Shown: positions 35,152 through 42,417 of the stretch, one piece after another
How positions within the stretch are numbered: the stretch's first letter is position 1
How the letters are laid out: every line of letters starts with the position of its first letter
Assembly (NCBI GenBank): GCA_001298545.1
Contig: LJCX01000020.1
Coordinates: 1 to 52,423, forward strand
DNA length: 52,423 bases
Reading direction: 5' to 3'
Source of the DNA: Actinobacteria bacterium OV320
Lineage (GTDB): Bacteria > Actinomycetota > Actinomycetes > Streptomycetales > Streptomycetaceae
The notes under the pieces: generated by a model
What the model was told of the DNA's origin: nothing
The model's input: the letters and a program-made list of their open reading frames with translations, nothing else
The model's database searches: none
Made by a program: the position numbers and the translations under genes

Positions 35152-35216
35152 CGCGGACGGCGGCCGATCGGCCCGGTCACGATTTCTGTGGCCGGGCCGG
35201 TCGGCCGCCGTCCGCG
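35152..35216 (+). terminator. 29-bp-stem terminator after the multicopper oxidase
   Basis: Positions 35152-35180 pair with 35188-35216: 29 pairs with two G:T wobbles (35168:35200 and 35177:35191) and a 7-nt loop. It lies 61 bp after the oxidase stop codon. Confidence 0.85.
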
Positions 35217-35225
35217 GTATGTGAC

Positions 35226-35267
35226 GGGCCGCGGCCACAGGGCCGCGGCCACAGGGCCGCGGCCACA
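35226..35267. repeat. 14-bp perfect tandem repeat, three units
   Basis: GGGCCGCGGCCACA occurs at 35226-35239, 35240-35253 and 35254-35267. Each unit contains the palindrome GGCCGCGGCC. Confidence 0.95.
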
Positions 35268-35479
35268 GCTGTGTCCGGTCCGCCTCACCCTTGAGGTCCG
35301 CCCCGGTCGGCGGCGGCCGTTCGTGGGTGAGGGCGTCCTCGGCGGCGCCGCCCGTAGCCGTACGGCCCGGCCACGCGTCCGGCGGGAGGGCCTCACCGGC
35401 GCCGGCCGGGGCGGGAGTGTCTGCGGCCGGGGCGGGGGGCGGCCGTGCAGGGCGCCGGTCCTCTCCCGCGAACCGGTGG

Positions 35480-35534
35480 GCCGGACAGCAGAGATGAGGG
35501 CCGGGTGACCCGGCCCTCATCTCTGCTGTCCGGC
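35480..35534 (-). terminator. 26-bp perfect palindromic terminator of the MFS gene
   Basis: Positions 35480-35505 pair perfectly with 35509-35534 across a 3-nt loop. It lies 7 bp beyond the exporter stop codon on the minus strand and would also stop transcription from the plus strand. Confidence 0.9.
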
Positions 35535-35541
35535 GACTGTG

Positions 35542-37035
35542 TCAGGACATCGCCTTCTCCGGCTCGGCGACCGGCTTGGCGCCGAAGGTGGGCGTCGGGA
35601 GCGGACCACTGCGCAGCAGCGCGGCGGCGACGACGGCGCCGGCCGCGAAGATGGCGGCGCACCACCAGAAGACCTGGACGTAGCCGTGGATCGCGGCCAG
35701 CTGGAACAGCTCCGGGCCCGGCTTGCCCTGGGCGTGGCCGGAGAGGTAGTCGGTGGCCGCGCTGGCCGCGATCGTGTTGAGCAGCGCGATGCCGATGGCG
35801 CCACCGAGCTGTGAACCGGCGCTGATGGTCGCCGAGGCGACGCCCGCGTCCTGCGGGGCCACGCCGGAGGTGCCGGTGTTCAGGGCGGCGGCGTAGATCA
35901 GGCCCATGCCGAGCCCGAGGAGCATGAGCGGGCCGAGGATCGCCGAGGCGTAGCCGGAGTCCGGGCCGATCCGGGTCAGCCAGACCATGGCGCCCGCGTT
36001 GACCAGCATGCCGGAAGTGATCAGCGGCCGCGGGCCGACCTTCGGCATCAGCCGGATGTTGCCCACGTTGCTCGCCACGCCCGTGACGACCATCATCGGC
36101 AGCAGGGCGAGACCCGACTTGATCGCCGAGTAGCCGAGGTCGGTCTGCAGGTAGTAGATGAGGAAGAGCAGCACACCGAACATGCCGATGCCGATGATCA
36201 GCGAGGTGATGTAGGCGCCGCCGCGGTTGCGGTCGGTGACGACCCGCGGGGGCAGCAGCGGCTGCGGAGCGCGGGTCTGCCAGGCGGCGAACAGGACCAG
36301 CATCACGGCGCCGGCCGCGAGGAAGCCCCAGGTCGAGGGGGTGTCCCAGGAGTGCGTGGCCGCGTTGGAGAAGCCGTAGACCAGGCAGAACAGGCCGCCG
36401 GAGACCAGGAGCACGCCGGGGACGTCCAGACGGGACTTCACGCGGGGCTGGCGGGGCAGCAGACGGCCGCCGACGATCAGCGAGAACGCGGCGAAGAACA
36501 GGTTGACGTACATGCACCAGCGCCAGTTCAGGCCGGAGGTCAGCGCGCCGCCGATCAGCAGGCCCAGAGCGCCGCCGCTGGCCGCGACCGCGCTGAAGGC
36601 GCCGAATGCCTTGCCGCGCTCCTTGGGGTCGGTGAACGTGGTGGCCAGCATCGACAGGGTGGTGGGCGCCAGCAGCGCGGCGAAGACGCCCTGCGCCGCG
36701 CGTGCGGTCACCAGCATGGTGAAGCTGTTGGCGGCACCGCCGACCGCGGAGGCGATCGCGAAGCCGACCAGGCCGATCAGGAATGTCTCCCGGCGGCCGA
36801 TGAGGTCGGCCAGCTTGCCGCCGATCAGCAGCAGGCTGCCGTAGGCGAGGGCGTACGCGGTCACGACCCACTGCTTGTCCGCGTCCGAGAAGTCGAGGGC
36901 GTCCTGCGCCGACGGCAGGGCCAGGTTCATCACCGTGACGTCGAGGGTGAGCATGAGGTAGGCGACGCAGATGACGGCGAGAACCATCCACCGCCGTGAG
37001 TCCCTTGCCGTAGGCACGGCACTGGTTGTGGACAT
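35542..37035 (-). CDS. MFS exporter, DHA2 (14-TM) family
   Basis: A 497-aa proton-driven exporter of the drug:H+ antiporter-2 family, with about fourteen hydrophobic helices. Typical elements are LTLDVTVMNLALPSAQDALD (about 31-50), LIGGKLADLIGRRETFLIGL (motif A-like, about 72-91), RAAQGVFAALLAPTTLSML and a long C-terminal half. It probably exports the cluster product or a toxic quinone. ATG 37035 has GAGGAGA seven to eight bases upstream. A conserved ECF-type promoter element (37081-37112) lies 45 bp upstream, so the local sigma factor may drive it. The gene ends in a strong terminator. Confidence 0.92.
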   Translation of the reverse strand: MSTTSAVPTARDSRRWMVLAVICVAYLMLTLDVTVMNLALPSAQDALDFSDADKQWVVTAYALAYGSLLLIGGKLADLIGRRETFLIGLVGFAIASAVGGAANSFTMLVTARAAQGVFAALLAPTTLSMLATTFTDPKERGKAFGAFSAVAASGGALGLLIGGALTSGLNWRWCMYVNLFFAAFSLIVGGRLLPRQPRVKSRLDVPGVLLVSGGLFCLVYGFSNAATHSWDTPSTWGFLAAGAVMLVLFAAWQTRAPQPLLPPRVVTDRNRGGAYITSLIIGIGMFGVLLFLIYYLQTDLGYSAIKSGLALLPMMVVTGVASNVGNIRLMPKVGPRPLITSGMLVNAGAMVWLTRIGPDSGYASAILGPLMLLGLGMGLIYAAALNTGTSGVAPQDAGVASATISAGSQLGGAIGIALLNTIAASAATDYLSGHAQGKPGPELFQLAAIHGYVQVFWWCAAIFAAGAVVAAALLRSGPLPTPTFGAKPVAEPEKAMS

Positions 37036-37080
37036 GATCTGTCTCCTCGTGTGTATGGGGGTCGGACTCAAGGCTTCGCC

Positions 37081-37112
37081 GATATGACAGGTCCCGGCGG
37101 CCGGATGTGACG
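37081..37112 (-). promoter_or_regulatory. ECF-type promoter element, MFS exporter gene
   Basis: Read on the minus strand: CGTCACAT at the -35 position, then CTGTCATATC at the -10 position, with spacing identical to the elements at 31396, 39222 and 43411. The -35 half is also one arm of an 11-bp inverted repeat (CCGGATGTGAC 37101-37111, GTCACATCCGG 37120-37130), which may be an operator or the upstream gene's terminator. The element ends 45 bp before the start codon. Confidence 0.7.
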
Positions 37113-37149
37113 AGCCGCTGTCACATCCGGGGGCCCGGGCCCTGTCGGC

Positions 37150-38922
37150 CTAGGTCCTGTCAGCGGTTCCGTGGCCCATGAGCTGGGAAAACACCTGTGT
37201 CAGCACGGCCGCCGGGTGCTCGGCGGCGCCCATGGAGCGCCAGGCCACGTGGTTGTCGGGGCGGACCAGGACAGCGCCGTCGTCGGCGATCTCCCGTACG
37301 TGCGCCCAGCCGTCGTCGGCGTACTGCGCGCCGGCTCCGATGCGGGCCACGGTGACGGGTACCGAGAACTTCTCGGCGATCTGCTCGGCCGCCTCGGCCC
37401 AGCGGGTGCCCGTGGGGCCGGTGAGGAGGGCGAAGCCGTTCGAGGCGCCGACCAGGTCGTGCGTGGACAGGCGCTGCCCGTCGCGCTCGATCCAGGCGTG
37501 CGGCAGCCGGTGTCCGGGGCGGGTGGTGGGGTGGTAGTGGGTGCCCATGGGCGAGCGGGGCGGCGGCTCGGACCCGTCGGGGACGAGGGCGCCGTCCTGG
37601 TAGGCGAAGCCGATCTCCAGCTCGTGCGCCTGGCATTCGGCGCGGTGGGTGCCGAAGAGCTCCGCCGCCCTGGCCCGCCTGACCTCTCCGGCCTCGGACG
37701 GCTCGAAGTAGTCGGCGAACGCGGTCGAGCGGCGCTCGGGCGGGACGTGCGGGCCGAGGCCGAGGGCGGCTTCCGTCATGACGCGGTGGTGGAACCAGGC
37801 GGCCAGGCCCCAGTCGACGTTGCGGCTGCCGACCGGTCGCCGCTCGCTCTCGTAGGTGTCCAGCAGGCCGTCGTCGGCGCGGCCGGAGAGCACGGCGGCC
37901 AGCTTCCAGGCGAGGTTGTGCACGTCCTGGATGCCGCCGTTGAGGCCGAGTCCGGTGGTGGGCGGCTGGCGGTGGGCGGCGTCGCCGACGATGAGGACGC
38001 GGCCGGCCCGGTAGCGGTCGGCGAGGACTCCTTCGACCGTCCACCGCGACAGCTTGTGCACCGTCAGGTCGAGGTCGGGGATGCCCAGCACCTCGCGGAT
38101 GCGGGCGGCGACCGCCGCGTCGTCGGAGCGGTCCGCGTCGCCCAGGACGAAGGAGGTCAGGCCCCACTCCTCGCACTGCCTGCCCCAGTTCGGCCCCATC
38201 TCCAGCAGGGTGAAGTTGCGGTCGGGGCGGTCGGGGTTGAGGAACCAGGTCATCAAGGTGCCCTCGTGCCACCACTGCGACAGGTCTGCGGAGAAGTAGG
38301 CGGTGGAGACCTCGGCCATCTTCACCGTGCCCTGCATCTGCACGCCGAGTCGGGGGCCGAGGGTGCGGCCGCCGTCGGCGGCGATGACGTACCGTGCGAC
38401 GACCCGTGTGACCTCGCCGCTGTTCAGGTCGCGGATCTCGGCGACGACCCGGTCGCCCTGATCGGCGAAGGAGACCAGTTCGTGGGAGAACAGCACCCGG
38501 CCGGGATTGCGTTCCTCGGCGGTACGGCGCAGGATCGGCTCCAGCCTGAGCTGCGGCAGCTTGTAGGGCAGTACGGGGCCGTCGGCGGCGTAGACGTCGG
38601 TCAGCGCGCCGCCGCCGAAGGCGTCCATCTCGTGGATCACCCGCCGGTCCAGGGGGCCGTCGCCGGTGAGCGTGGTCTGCCAGCGCACCCGGCCGAACCG
38701 GTCGGTGGAGGAGGCGCGTTCGACGACGGTGTCGTAGAGACCGTGCTGGCGGAAGATCTCCATGGTGCGCTGGTTGATGTAGTGCGCTTTCGGAAGGATC
38801 GACGTGTCCGCGTGCCGTTCGACGAGCAGGTGTTGCACACCGTGGTCCGACAGGAAGACGGAGGCGGACAGGCCGCAGCCGCCCCCACCCACGATCAGGA
38901 CCGGAACCTCGGTCTCCTCCAT
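37150..38922 (-). CDS. FAD-dependent aromatic hydroxylase (class A monooxygenase)
   Basis: A 590-aa NAD(P)H- and FAD-dependent monooxygenase of the PHBH/phenol-hydroxylase-like group. Motifs: the dinucleotide fold VLIVGGGGCGLSASVFLSDH (8-27), VIAADGGRTLGPRLGV (DG motif, about 185) and VLIVGDAAHRQPPTTGLGLN (GD motif, about 310-330). The C-terminal 130 residues resemble the thioredoxin-like tail of phenol hydroxylases. GGAAGG precedes ATG 38922. It is divergent from the SnoaL-like gene and likely hydroxylates or oxidises the naphthoquinone or prenyl chain in the pathway; this is inferred from context. It shares a strand with the MFS gene, 114 bp upstream of it. Confidence 0.92.
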   Translation of the reverse strand: MEETEVPVLIVGGGGCGLSASVFLSDHGVQHLLVERHADTSILPKAHYINQRTMEIFRQHGLYDTVVERASSTDRFGRVRWQTTLTGDGPLDRRVIHEMDAFGGGALTDVYAADGPVLPYKLPQLRLEPILRRTAEERNPGRVLFSHELVSFADQGDRVVAEIRDLNSGEVTRVVARYVIAADGGRTLGPRLGVQMQGTVKMAEVSTAYFSADLSQWWHEGTLMTWFLNPDRPDRNFTLLEMGPNWGRQCEEWGLTSFVLGDADRSDDAAVAARIREVLGIPDLDLTVHKLSRWTVEGVLADRYRAGRVLIVGDAAHRQPPTTGLGLNGGIQDVHNLAWKLAAVLSGRADDGLLDTYESERRPVGSRNVDWGLAAWFHHRVMTEAALGLGPHVPPERRSTAFADYFEPSEAGEVRRARAAELFGTHRAECQAHELEIGFAYQDGALVPDGSEPPPRSPMGTHYHPTTRPGHRLPHAWIERDGQRLSTHDLVGASNGFALLTGPTGTRWAEAAEQIAEKFSVPVTVARIGAGAQYADDGWAHVREIADDGAVLVRPDNHVAWRSMGAAEHPAAVLTQVFSQLMGHGTADRT

Positions 38923-39293
38923 TTTCGGCCTTCCATGTGGGGGCCCGCATGCAGGATGTCGGACGATCGGGGACGACCCTGGTCGCCGACGGGCGGGCCG
39001 CGGAAACGGTTCGGCCGAGGTGTCGTCCCGGGCACGGCTTGTGTGCCGGCCCGGACACGACGGTCGGCGCCGCCATGACGAGGCGCCTCGGCCGAGGCTG
39101 CGGTCTCCAGCATCGGCTGCGGTGGTTGGCCCGCACTATGGCCCCGGTTGGCGTCGGCTTGGCGGCTTGCGCCGTACGGGTGTGCGGTGTGTCGGCCGGA
39201 CGGGTGGACCGGGCGGGACCGTGTCACGTTCGGCTGGGCCGGGCTGTCGTATCGGTGAGCGGAACACACCATTCAGCAGGCAGGAGCACAGCG
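38923..39293. other. Divergent promoter region
   Basis: About 371 bp between the FAD monooxygenase and SnoaL-like genes. It carries the ECF-type element at 39222-39253 for the SnoaL-like gene. No matching element faces the monooxygenase and no other site was recognised. Confidence 0.5.
39222..39253 (+). promoter_or_regulatory. ECF-type promoter element, SnoaL-like gene
   Basis: TGTCACGTTCG at the -35 position, then CTGTCGTATC at the -10 position, spaced exactly as in the elements at 31396, 37081 and 43411. It ends 40 bp before the start codon. Confidence 0.65.
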
Positions 39294-39740
39294 ATGAGTG
39301 ACTTCCAGGACATCGTGGATCGCGTCGAGATCGAGGCGCTGCGCGGTGAGTTCACCGATGCGGTGATGATGCGCGACTACGCCCGGGCGGCCCGGTTGTT
39401 CACGCCGGACGGCGCGCTGCGGATGCCGAACATTCCCGTCGAGCTCGAGGGCCCGGAGGCGATCCGTGCCTGGGGCAGGCGGGTGCCCGAGATCGTGGAC
39501 TTCCTTGTGCAGAACACCCATCCGGGCGTGATCCGGCTCGACGGGGACACCGCGACCGGCCGCGCGTACATGTCGGAGGTGGGGCGGGCCTTCGACGGCC
39601 GCGGCGGCATCAACTACGCCATCTATCACGACCGTTACCAGCGCACCGGTGACGGGTGGAAGTTCGCCGAGCGGGTCTACGAGGTCCGCTACGAGGACTC
39701 CTCGCCCCTGGCCGGGATCGCGCCCAACCGCCCGCAGTAG
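39294..39740 (+). CDS. SnoaL-like (NTF2-fold) protein
   Basis: A 148-aa protein of the SnoaL_2/NTF2-like fold. Visible features are an N-terminal helix (VDRVEIEALRGEFTDAVMMR), DYARAARLFTPDGALRMPN and the C-terminal YHDRYQRTGDGWKFAERVYE, the typical last beta strands. Members cyclise or hydroxylate polyketides, isomerise steroids or only bind ligands; no catalytic residue pair can be assigned here. AGGAGCA lies six bases before ATG 39294. The upstream ECF-type promoter element suggests control by the sigma factor at 42418-43380, which itself ends in a related fold. Confidence 0.85.
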   Translation: MSDFQDIVDRVEIEALRGEFTDAVMMRDYARAARLFTPDGALRMPNIPVELEGPEAIRAWGRRVPEIVDFLVQNTHPGVIRLDGDTATGRAYMSEVGRAFDGRGGINYAIYHDRYQRTGDGWKFAERVYEVRYEDSSPLAGIAPNRPQ

Positions 39741-39792
39741 CGACGCCGGGGGCGGGCCGCTCGTGCCCGGGCCGGGGGGAACCGCCCGCGGA

Positions 39793-41043
39793 CTACAGTT
39801 CCGCCGGCAGGGGTGAGCGCAGGAACTCGCCGCCGGGCAGGGCCGCGTGGTGCGGCAGCGGGCGGCGGCCGGACCGGTGCTGGCCGCGGGGGTTCGGGAC
39901 GGCCGGCGGGCGCCAGGGTGAGGTCACGGCCGGTCCCTGGGGCGGCGGCCAGTCCAGGGACGGCGACTGGTTGAGTATCAGTTGCTCCAGCACTTGCAGT
40001 GCCGGCCGCGGGTCGATGCCCAGCTCGTCCGCCAGCCGGCGCTGGTTGGTGCGCAGCAGTGCCAGCGCGTCGGCCTGCCGGCCTGCCCGGTACAGGGCCA
40101 GGCTCAGCAGTTCGCAGCCGTACTCGCGCAAGGGGTGGTCCTGGACGAAGGCCTCGAGTTCGGCCACCGCGATCTCGTGGGCGCCGACCGCGAGCAGGGC
40201 CGCACAGCGGCCCTCGACCACCGACAGCCGCAGCTCTTCCAGACGGGCCACGTCCGGGCGGACGCCGGCGGCGTCGGCCACCTCGGCGTAGGCGGGGCCG
40301 CGCCACTGGGCGAGCGCCACCTCGAACTCGTGGACGGCGAACCGCGGGTCGTCCGCGTCCAGGGCCTGCCAGCCGGCGACGGCGCGTTCGCTGAACCGCT
40401 GCACGTCGACCTCGACGACCCGGCTGTCGAGCAGATAGCCGCGCCCGTAGGTGCGCAGCACCGTCGGCGCGGTGCGGGGCTCGCGGTCGGGCTCCAGCAC
40501 GCGGCGCAGGTTGGCGACGTACGCCTGCAGGGAGGGGATCGCCGAGGGCGGCGGGTGCCCGGTCCACAGTTCCTCGACGATCAGGTCGACGGCCACCGGC
40601 TTGCCCACCTTGCTGACCAGCAGCGCCAGCAGGGCCCGCTGCTTGGGCGCGCCCAGGTCGACGAGGCGGTCGCCGACGACGGCCTCGATCGGGCCCAGGG
40701 CACGGAACTCGACCAGGGGGCGCGGCCGGGCCGGCGGGCGGGGCGAGGGACGCGTGGTCATCCGGGCGTCCTCCGCTCGCCCGGGTGCCGCGGCCGCCGC
40801 CCTTGGTGTGTTGCCGTGCGGGGTGAGGTGCCCGGGGGCCGGCTGTGTGAGCGTCCCGTCGGGCGCCGGGAGCCGGGGGGCTCTGGCGAGCTCGCCGGCC
40901 ATGTACGCCCACAGCGCCTCGTTGGTGCGGCGCAGCTCACGGATCTCGCGTTCCAGCTGTGCGATGCGCCACGCGTCCTGGTGTGCGGGGCGCGCGAAGG
41001 GGCCGTCGGGCGGAATGCCGGCATCGGCTTTCTCGTGTGCCAT
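39793..41043 (-). CDS. SARP-family pathway activator with extended N-terminus
   Basis: A 416-aa regulator. Residues about 104-200 form the OmpR-type winged helix (FRALGPIEAVVGDRLVDLGA, QRALLALLVSKVGKPVAVDL, YVANLRRVLEP), residues about 205-350 the bacterial transcriptional activator domain (SLALYRAGRQADALALLRTN). Residues 26-48 (RIAQLEREIRELRRTNEALW) are a leucine-rich coiled coil like the C-terminus of IS3 OrfA, unusual in a SARP. ATG 41043 has AAGGGAGA upstream; ATG 40761 (GGAGGA, eight bases) would give a standard 322-aa SARP. It is divergent from the nphB-like gene and probably activates cluster genes. The domain call is secure; the start is uncertain. Confidence 0.88.
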   Translation of the reverse strand: MAHEKADAGIPPDGPFARPAHQDAWRIAQLEREIRELRRTNEALWAYMAGELARAPRLPAPDGTLTQPAPGHLTPHGNTPRAAAAAPGRAEDARMTTRPSPRPPARPRPLVEFRALGPIEAVVGDRLVDLGAPKQRALLALLVSKVGKPVAVDLIVEELWTGHPPPSAIPSLQAYVANLRRVLEPDREPRTAPTVLRTYGRGYLLDSRVVEVDVQRFSERAVAGWQALDADDPRFAVHEFEVALAQWRGPAYAEVADAAGVRPDVARLEELRLSVVEGRCAALLAVGAHEIAVAELEAFVQDHPLREYGCELLSLALYRAGRQADALALLRTNQRRLADELGIDPRPALQVLEQLILNQSPSLDWPPPQGPAVTSPWRPPAVPNPRGQHRSGRRPLPHHAALPGGEFLRSPLPAEL

Positions 41044-41390
41044 CCGGGAACTCTCCCTTTCCGGGGCTTGGTTCGGTCGGCCGCACTCGGGGTGCGGCGC
41101 GGTGAATCGGCCTGCCTGGTGATCGGGATTCGGGGCGCCCGCTGTCCGGGCCCGTTGCGCGTCGCGTCGGCGGGGGGCGAGCAATGCCTTGGTCATTGTG
41201 CGTGAGCCGGTGCGGTGGTGGGCCGTGCGACTAGTGAGCGCCGATCGATCCTCCAGCCCGATTCGAGGCGGGTGTCCGACCCTGCTGGGAGGGGAGCAGC
41301 GGGGGTGGCCGCGCACGGCATCGTGTCGCGCAAGGGGCCCTGGACTCATCACCTTTGACGGACCGTCAGAACCAACGCATGGAGGTTTCA
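41044..41390. other. Divergent promoter region of SARP and prenyltransferase
   Basis: About 347 bp. A stem-loop GCCGCAC-N5-GTGCGGC (41080-41098) lies about 37 bp upstream of the SARP start. TGACGG-A-CCGTCA (41356-41368) is an inverted repeat 22 bp upstream of the prenyltransferase ATG. No SARP-type heptamer direct repeat could be assigned with confidence. Confidence 0.45.
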
Positions 41391-42308
41391 ATGTCCGGAG
41401 CCGCTGATGTCGAGCGGGTGTACGCGGCCATGGAGGAAGCGGCCGGCTTGCTGGACGTGTCCTGCGCGCGGGAGAAGATCTACCCGCTGCTGACCGTCTT
41501 CCAGGACACGCTCACCGACGGCGTGGTCGTCTTCTCCATGGCGAGCGGCCGTCGTTCCACGGAGCTGGACTTCAGCATCTCGGTGCCGGTGAGCCAGGGC
41601 GACCCGTACGCCACCGTGGTGAGGGAGGGGCTGTTCCGGGCGACGGGGTCTCCCGTGGACGAGCTGCTCGCGGACACCGTCAAGCACCTGCCGGTGTCGA
41701 TGTTCGCCATCGACGGGGAGGTCACCGGCGGTTTCAAGAAGACGTACGCGTTCTTCCCCACCGACGACATGCCCGGGGTGGCCCAGCTGACCGGGATCCC
41801 CTCCATGCCGGCCTCCGTGGCCGAGAACGCCGAGCTGTTCGCGCGCTACGGTCTGGACAAGGTCCAGATGACGTCGATGGACTACAAGAAGCGGCAGGTC
41901 AACCTCTACTTCAGCGATCTGAAGCAGGAGTATCTGCAGCCGGAGGCCGTCGTGGCGCTGGCCCGCGAGCTGGGCCTGCAGGTGCCGGGCGAGCTGGGGC
42001 TGGAGTTCTGCAAGCGCTCGTTCGCGGTCTATCCCACCCTCAACTGGGACACGGGGAAGATCGACCGGCTGTGCTTCGCCGCGATCAGCACCGACCCCAC
42101 GCTGGTGCCCTCGACGGACGAGCGTGACATCGAGATGTTCCGCGAGTACGCGACCAAGGCGCCGTACGCGTACGTCGGCGAGAAGCGCACCCTCGTGTAC
42201 GGGCTCACGCTGTCGCCCACGGAGGAGTACTACAAGCTCGGGGCGTACTACCACATCACCGATATCCAGCGGCAGCTGCTGAAGGCGTTCGACGCGCTGG
42301 AGGACTGA
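41391..42308 (+). CDS. nphB: NphB-type aromatic prenyltransferase
   Basis: A 305-aa ABBA prenyltransferase, apparently a near-orthologue of NphB of Streptomyces sp. CL190 by recalled sequence (first residues ADVERVYAAMEEAAGLL nearly identical). It should geranylate a flaviolin-type naphthoquinone. Positions equivalent to NphB residues are present: Asp60 (metal), Lys117, Tyr119, Lys167, Asn171, Tyr173, Tyr214, Arg226, Lys282 and Tyr286. NphB Ser214, which contacts the aromatic substrate, is Ala212 here, which may shift regioselectivity. GGAGGTTTCA precedes ATG 41391. It has its own terminator pair and a SARP gene upstream on the other strand. Confidence 0.96.
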   Translation: MSGAADVERVYAAMEEAAGLLDVSCAREKIYPLLTVFQDTLTDGVVVFSMASGRRSTELDFSISVPVSQGDPYATVVREGLFRATGSPVDELLADTVKHLPVSMFAIDGEVTGGFKKTYAFFPTDDMPGVAQLTGIPSMPASVAENAELFARYGLDKVQMTSMDYKKRQVNLYFSDLKQEYLQPEAVVALARELGLQVPGELGLEFCKRSFAVYPTLNWDTGKIDRLCFAAISTDPTLVPSTDERDIEMFREYATKAPYAYVGEKRTLVYGLTLSPTEEYYKLGAYYHITDIQRQLLKAFDALED

Positions 42309-42312
42309 GGGG

Positions 42313-42347
42313 CGCCGCCGCAGCAGAGCCGTTCTGCTGCGGCGGCG
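42313..42347 (+). terminator. Hairpin terminator of the nphB-like gene
   Basis: A perfect 15-bp stem (42313-42327 with 42333-42347) and a 5-nt loop, directly after the stop codon. Confidence 0.9.
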
Positions 42348-42368
42348 TCGGCGCGACCGCCATGACAG

Positions 42369-42397
42369 GAGGGGCGGCCCGGTGCGGGCCGCCCCTC
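42369..42397 (-). terminator. Hairpin terminator of the sigma gene
   Basis: A perfect 13-bp stem (42369-42381 with 42385-42397) and GTG loop, 20 bp beyond the sigma gene stop on the minus strand. With the preceding hairpin it forms a back-to-back pair between convergent genes. Confidence 0.85.
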
Positions 42398-42417
42398 TTC
42401 GTGCTGCCGTGCGGCGT

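Larger units (their letters stand above)
35091..35541. other. Hairpin- and repeat-dense convergent region
   Basis: About 451 bp between the multicopper oxidase (plus) and MFS exporter (minus). It contains two very long stem-loops and a 3-unit 14-bp tandem repeat, listed separately. No ORF is credible. Confidence 0.6.

Noticed and set aside
37101..37130. An 11-bp inverted repeat as terminator of the FAD monooxygenase
   Set aside because: It overlaps the ECF-type -35 element of the exporter gene, so it is listed there as ambiguous, not as a separate terminator.
39793..41043. bldA dependence through a TTA codon in the SARP gene
   Set aside because: No in-frame TTA codon was seen when reading the gene by eye.
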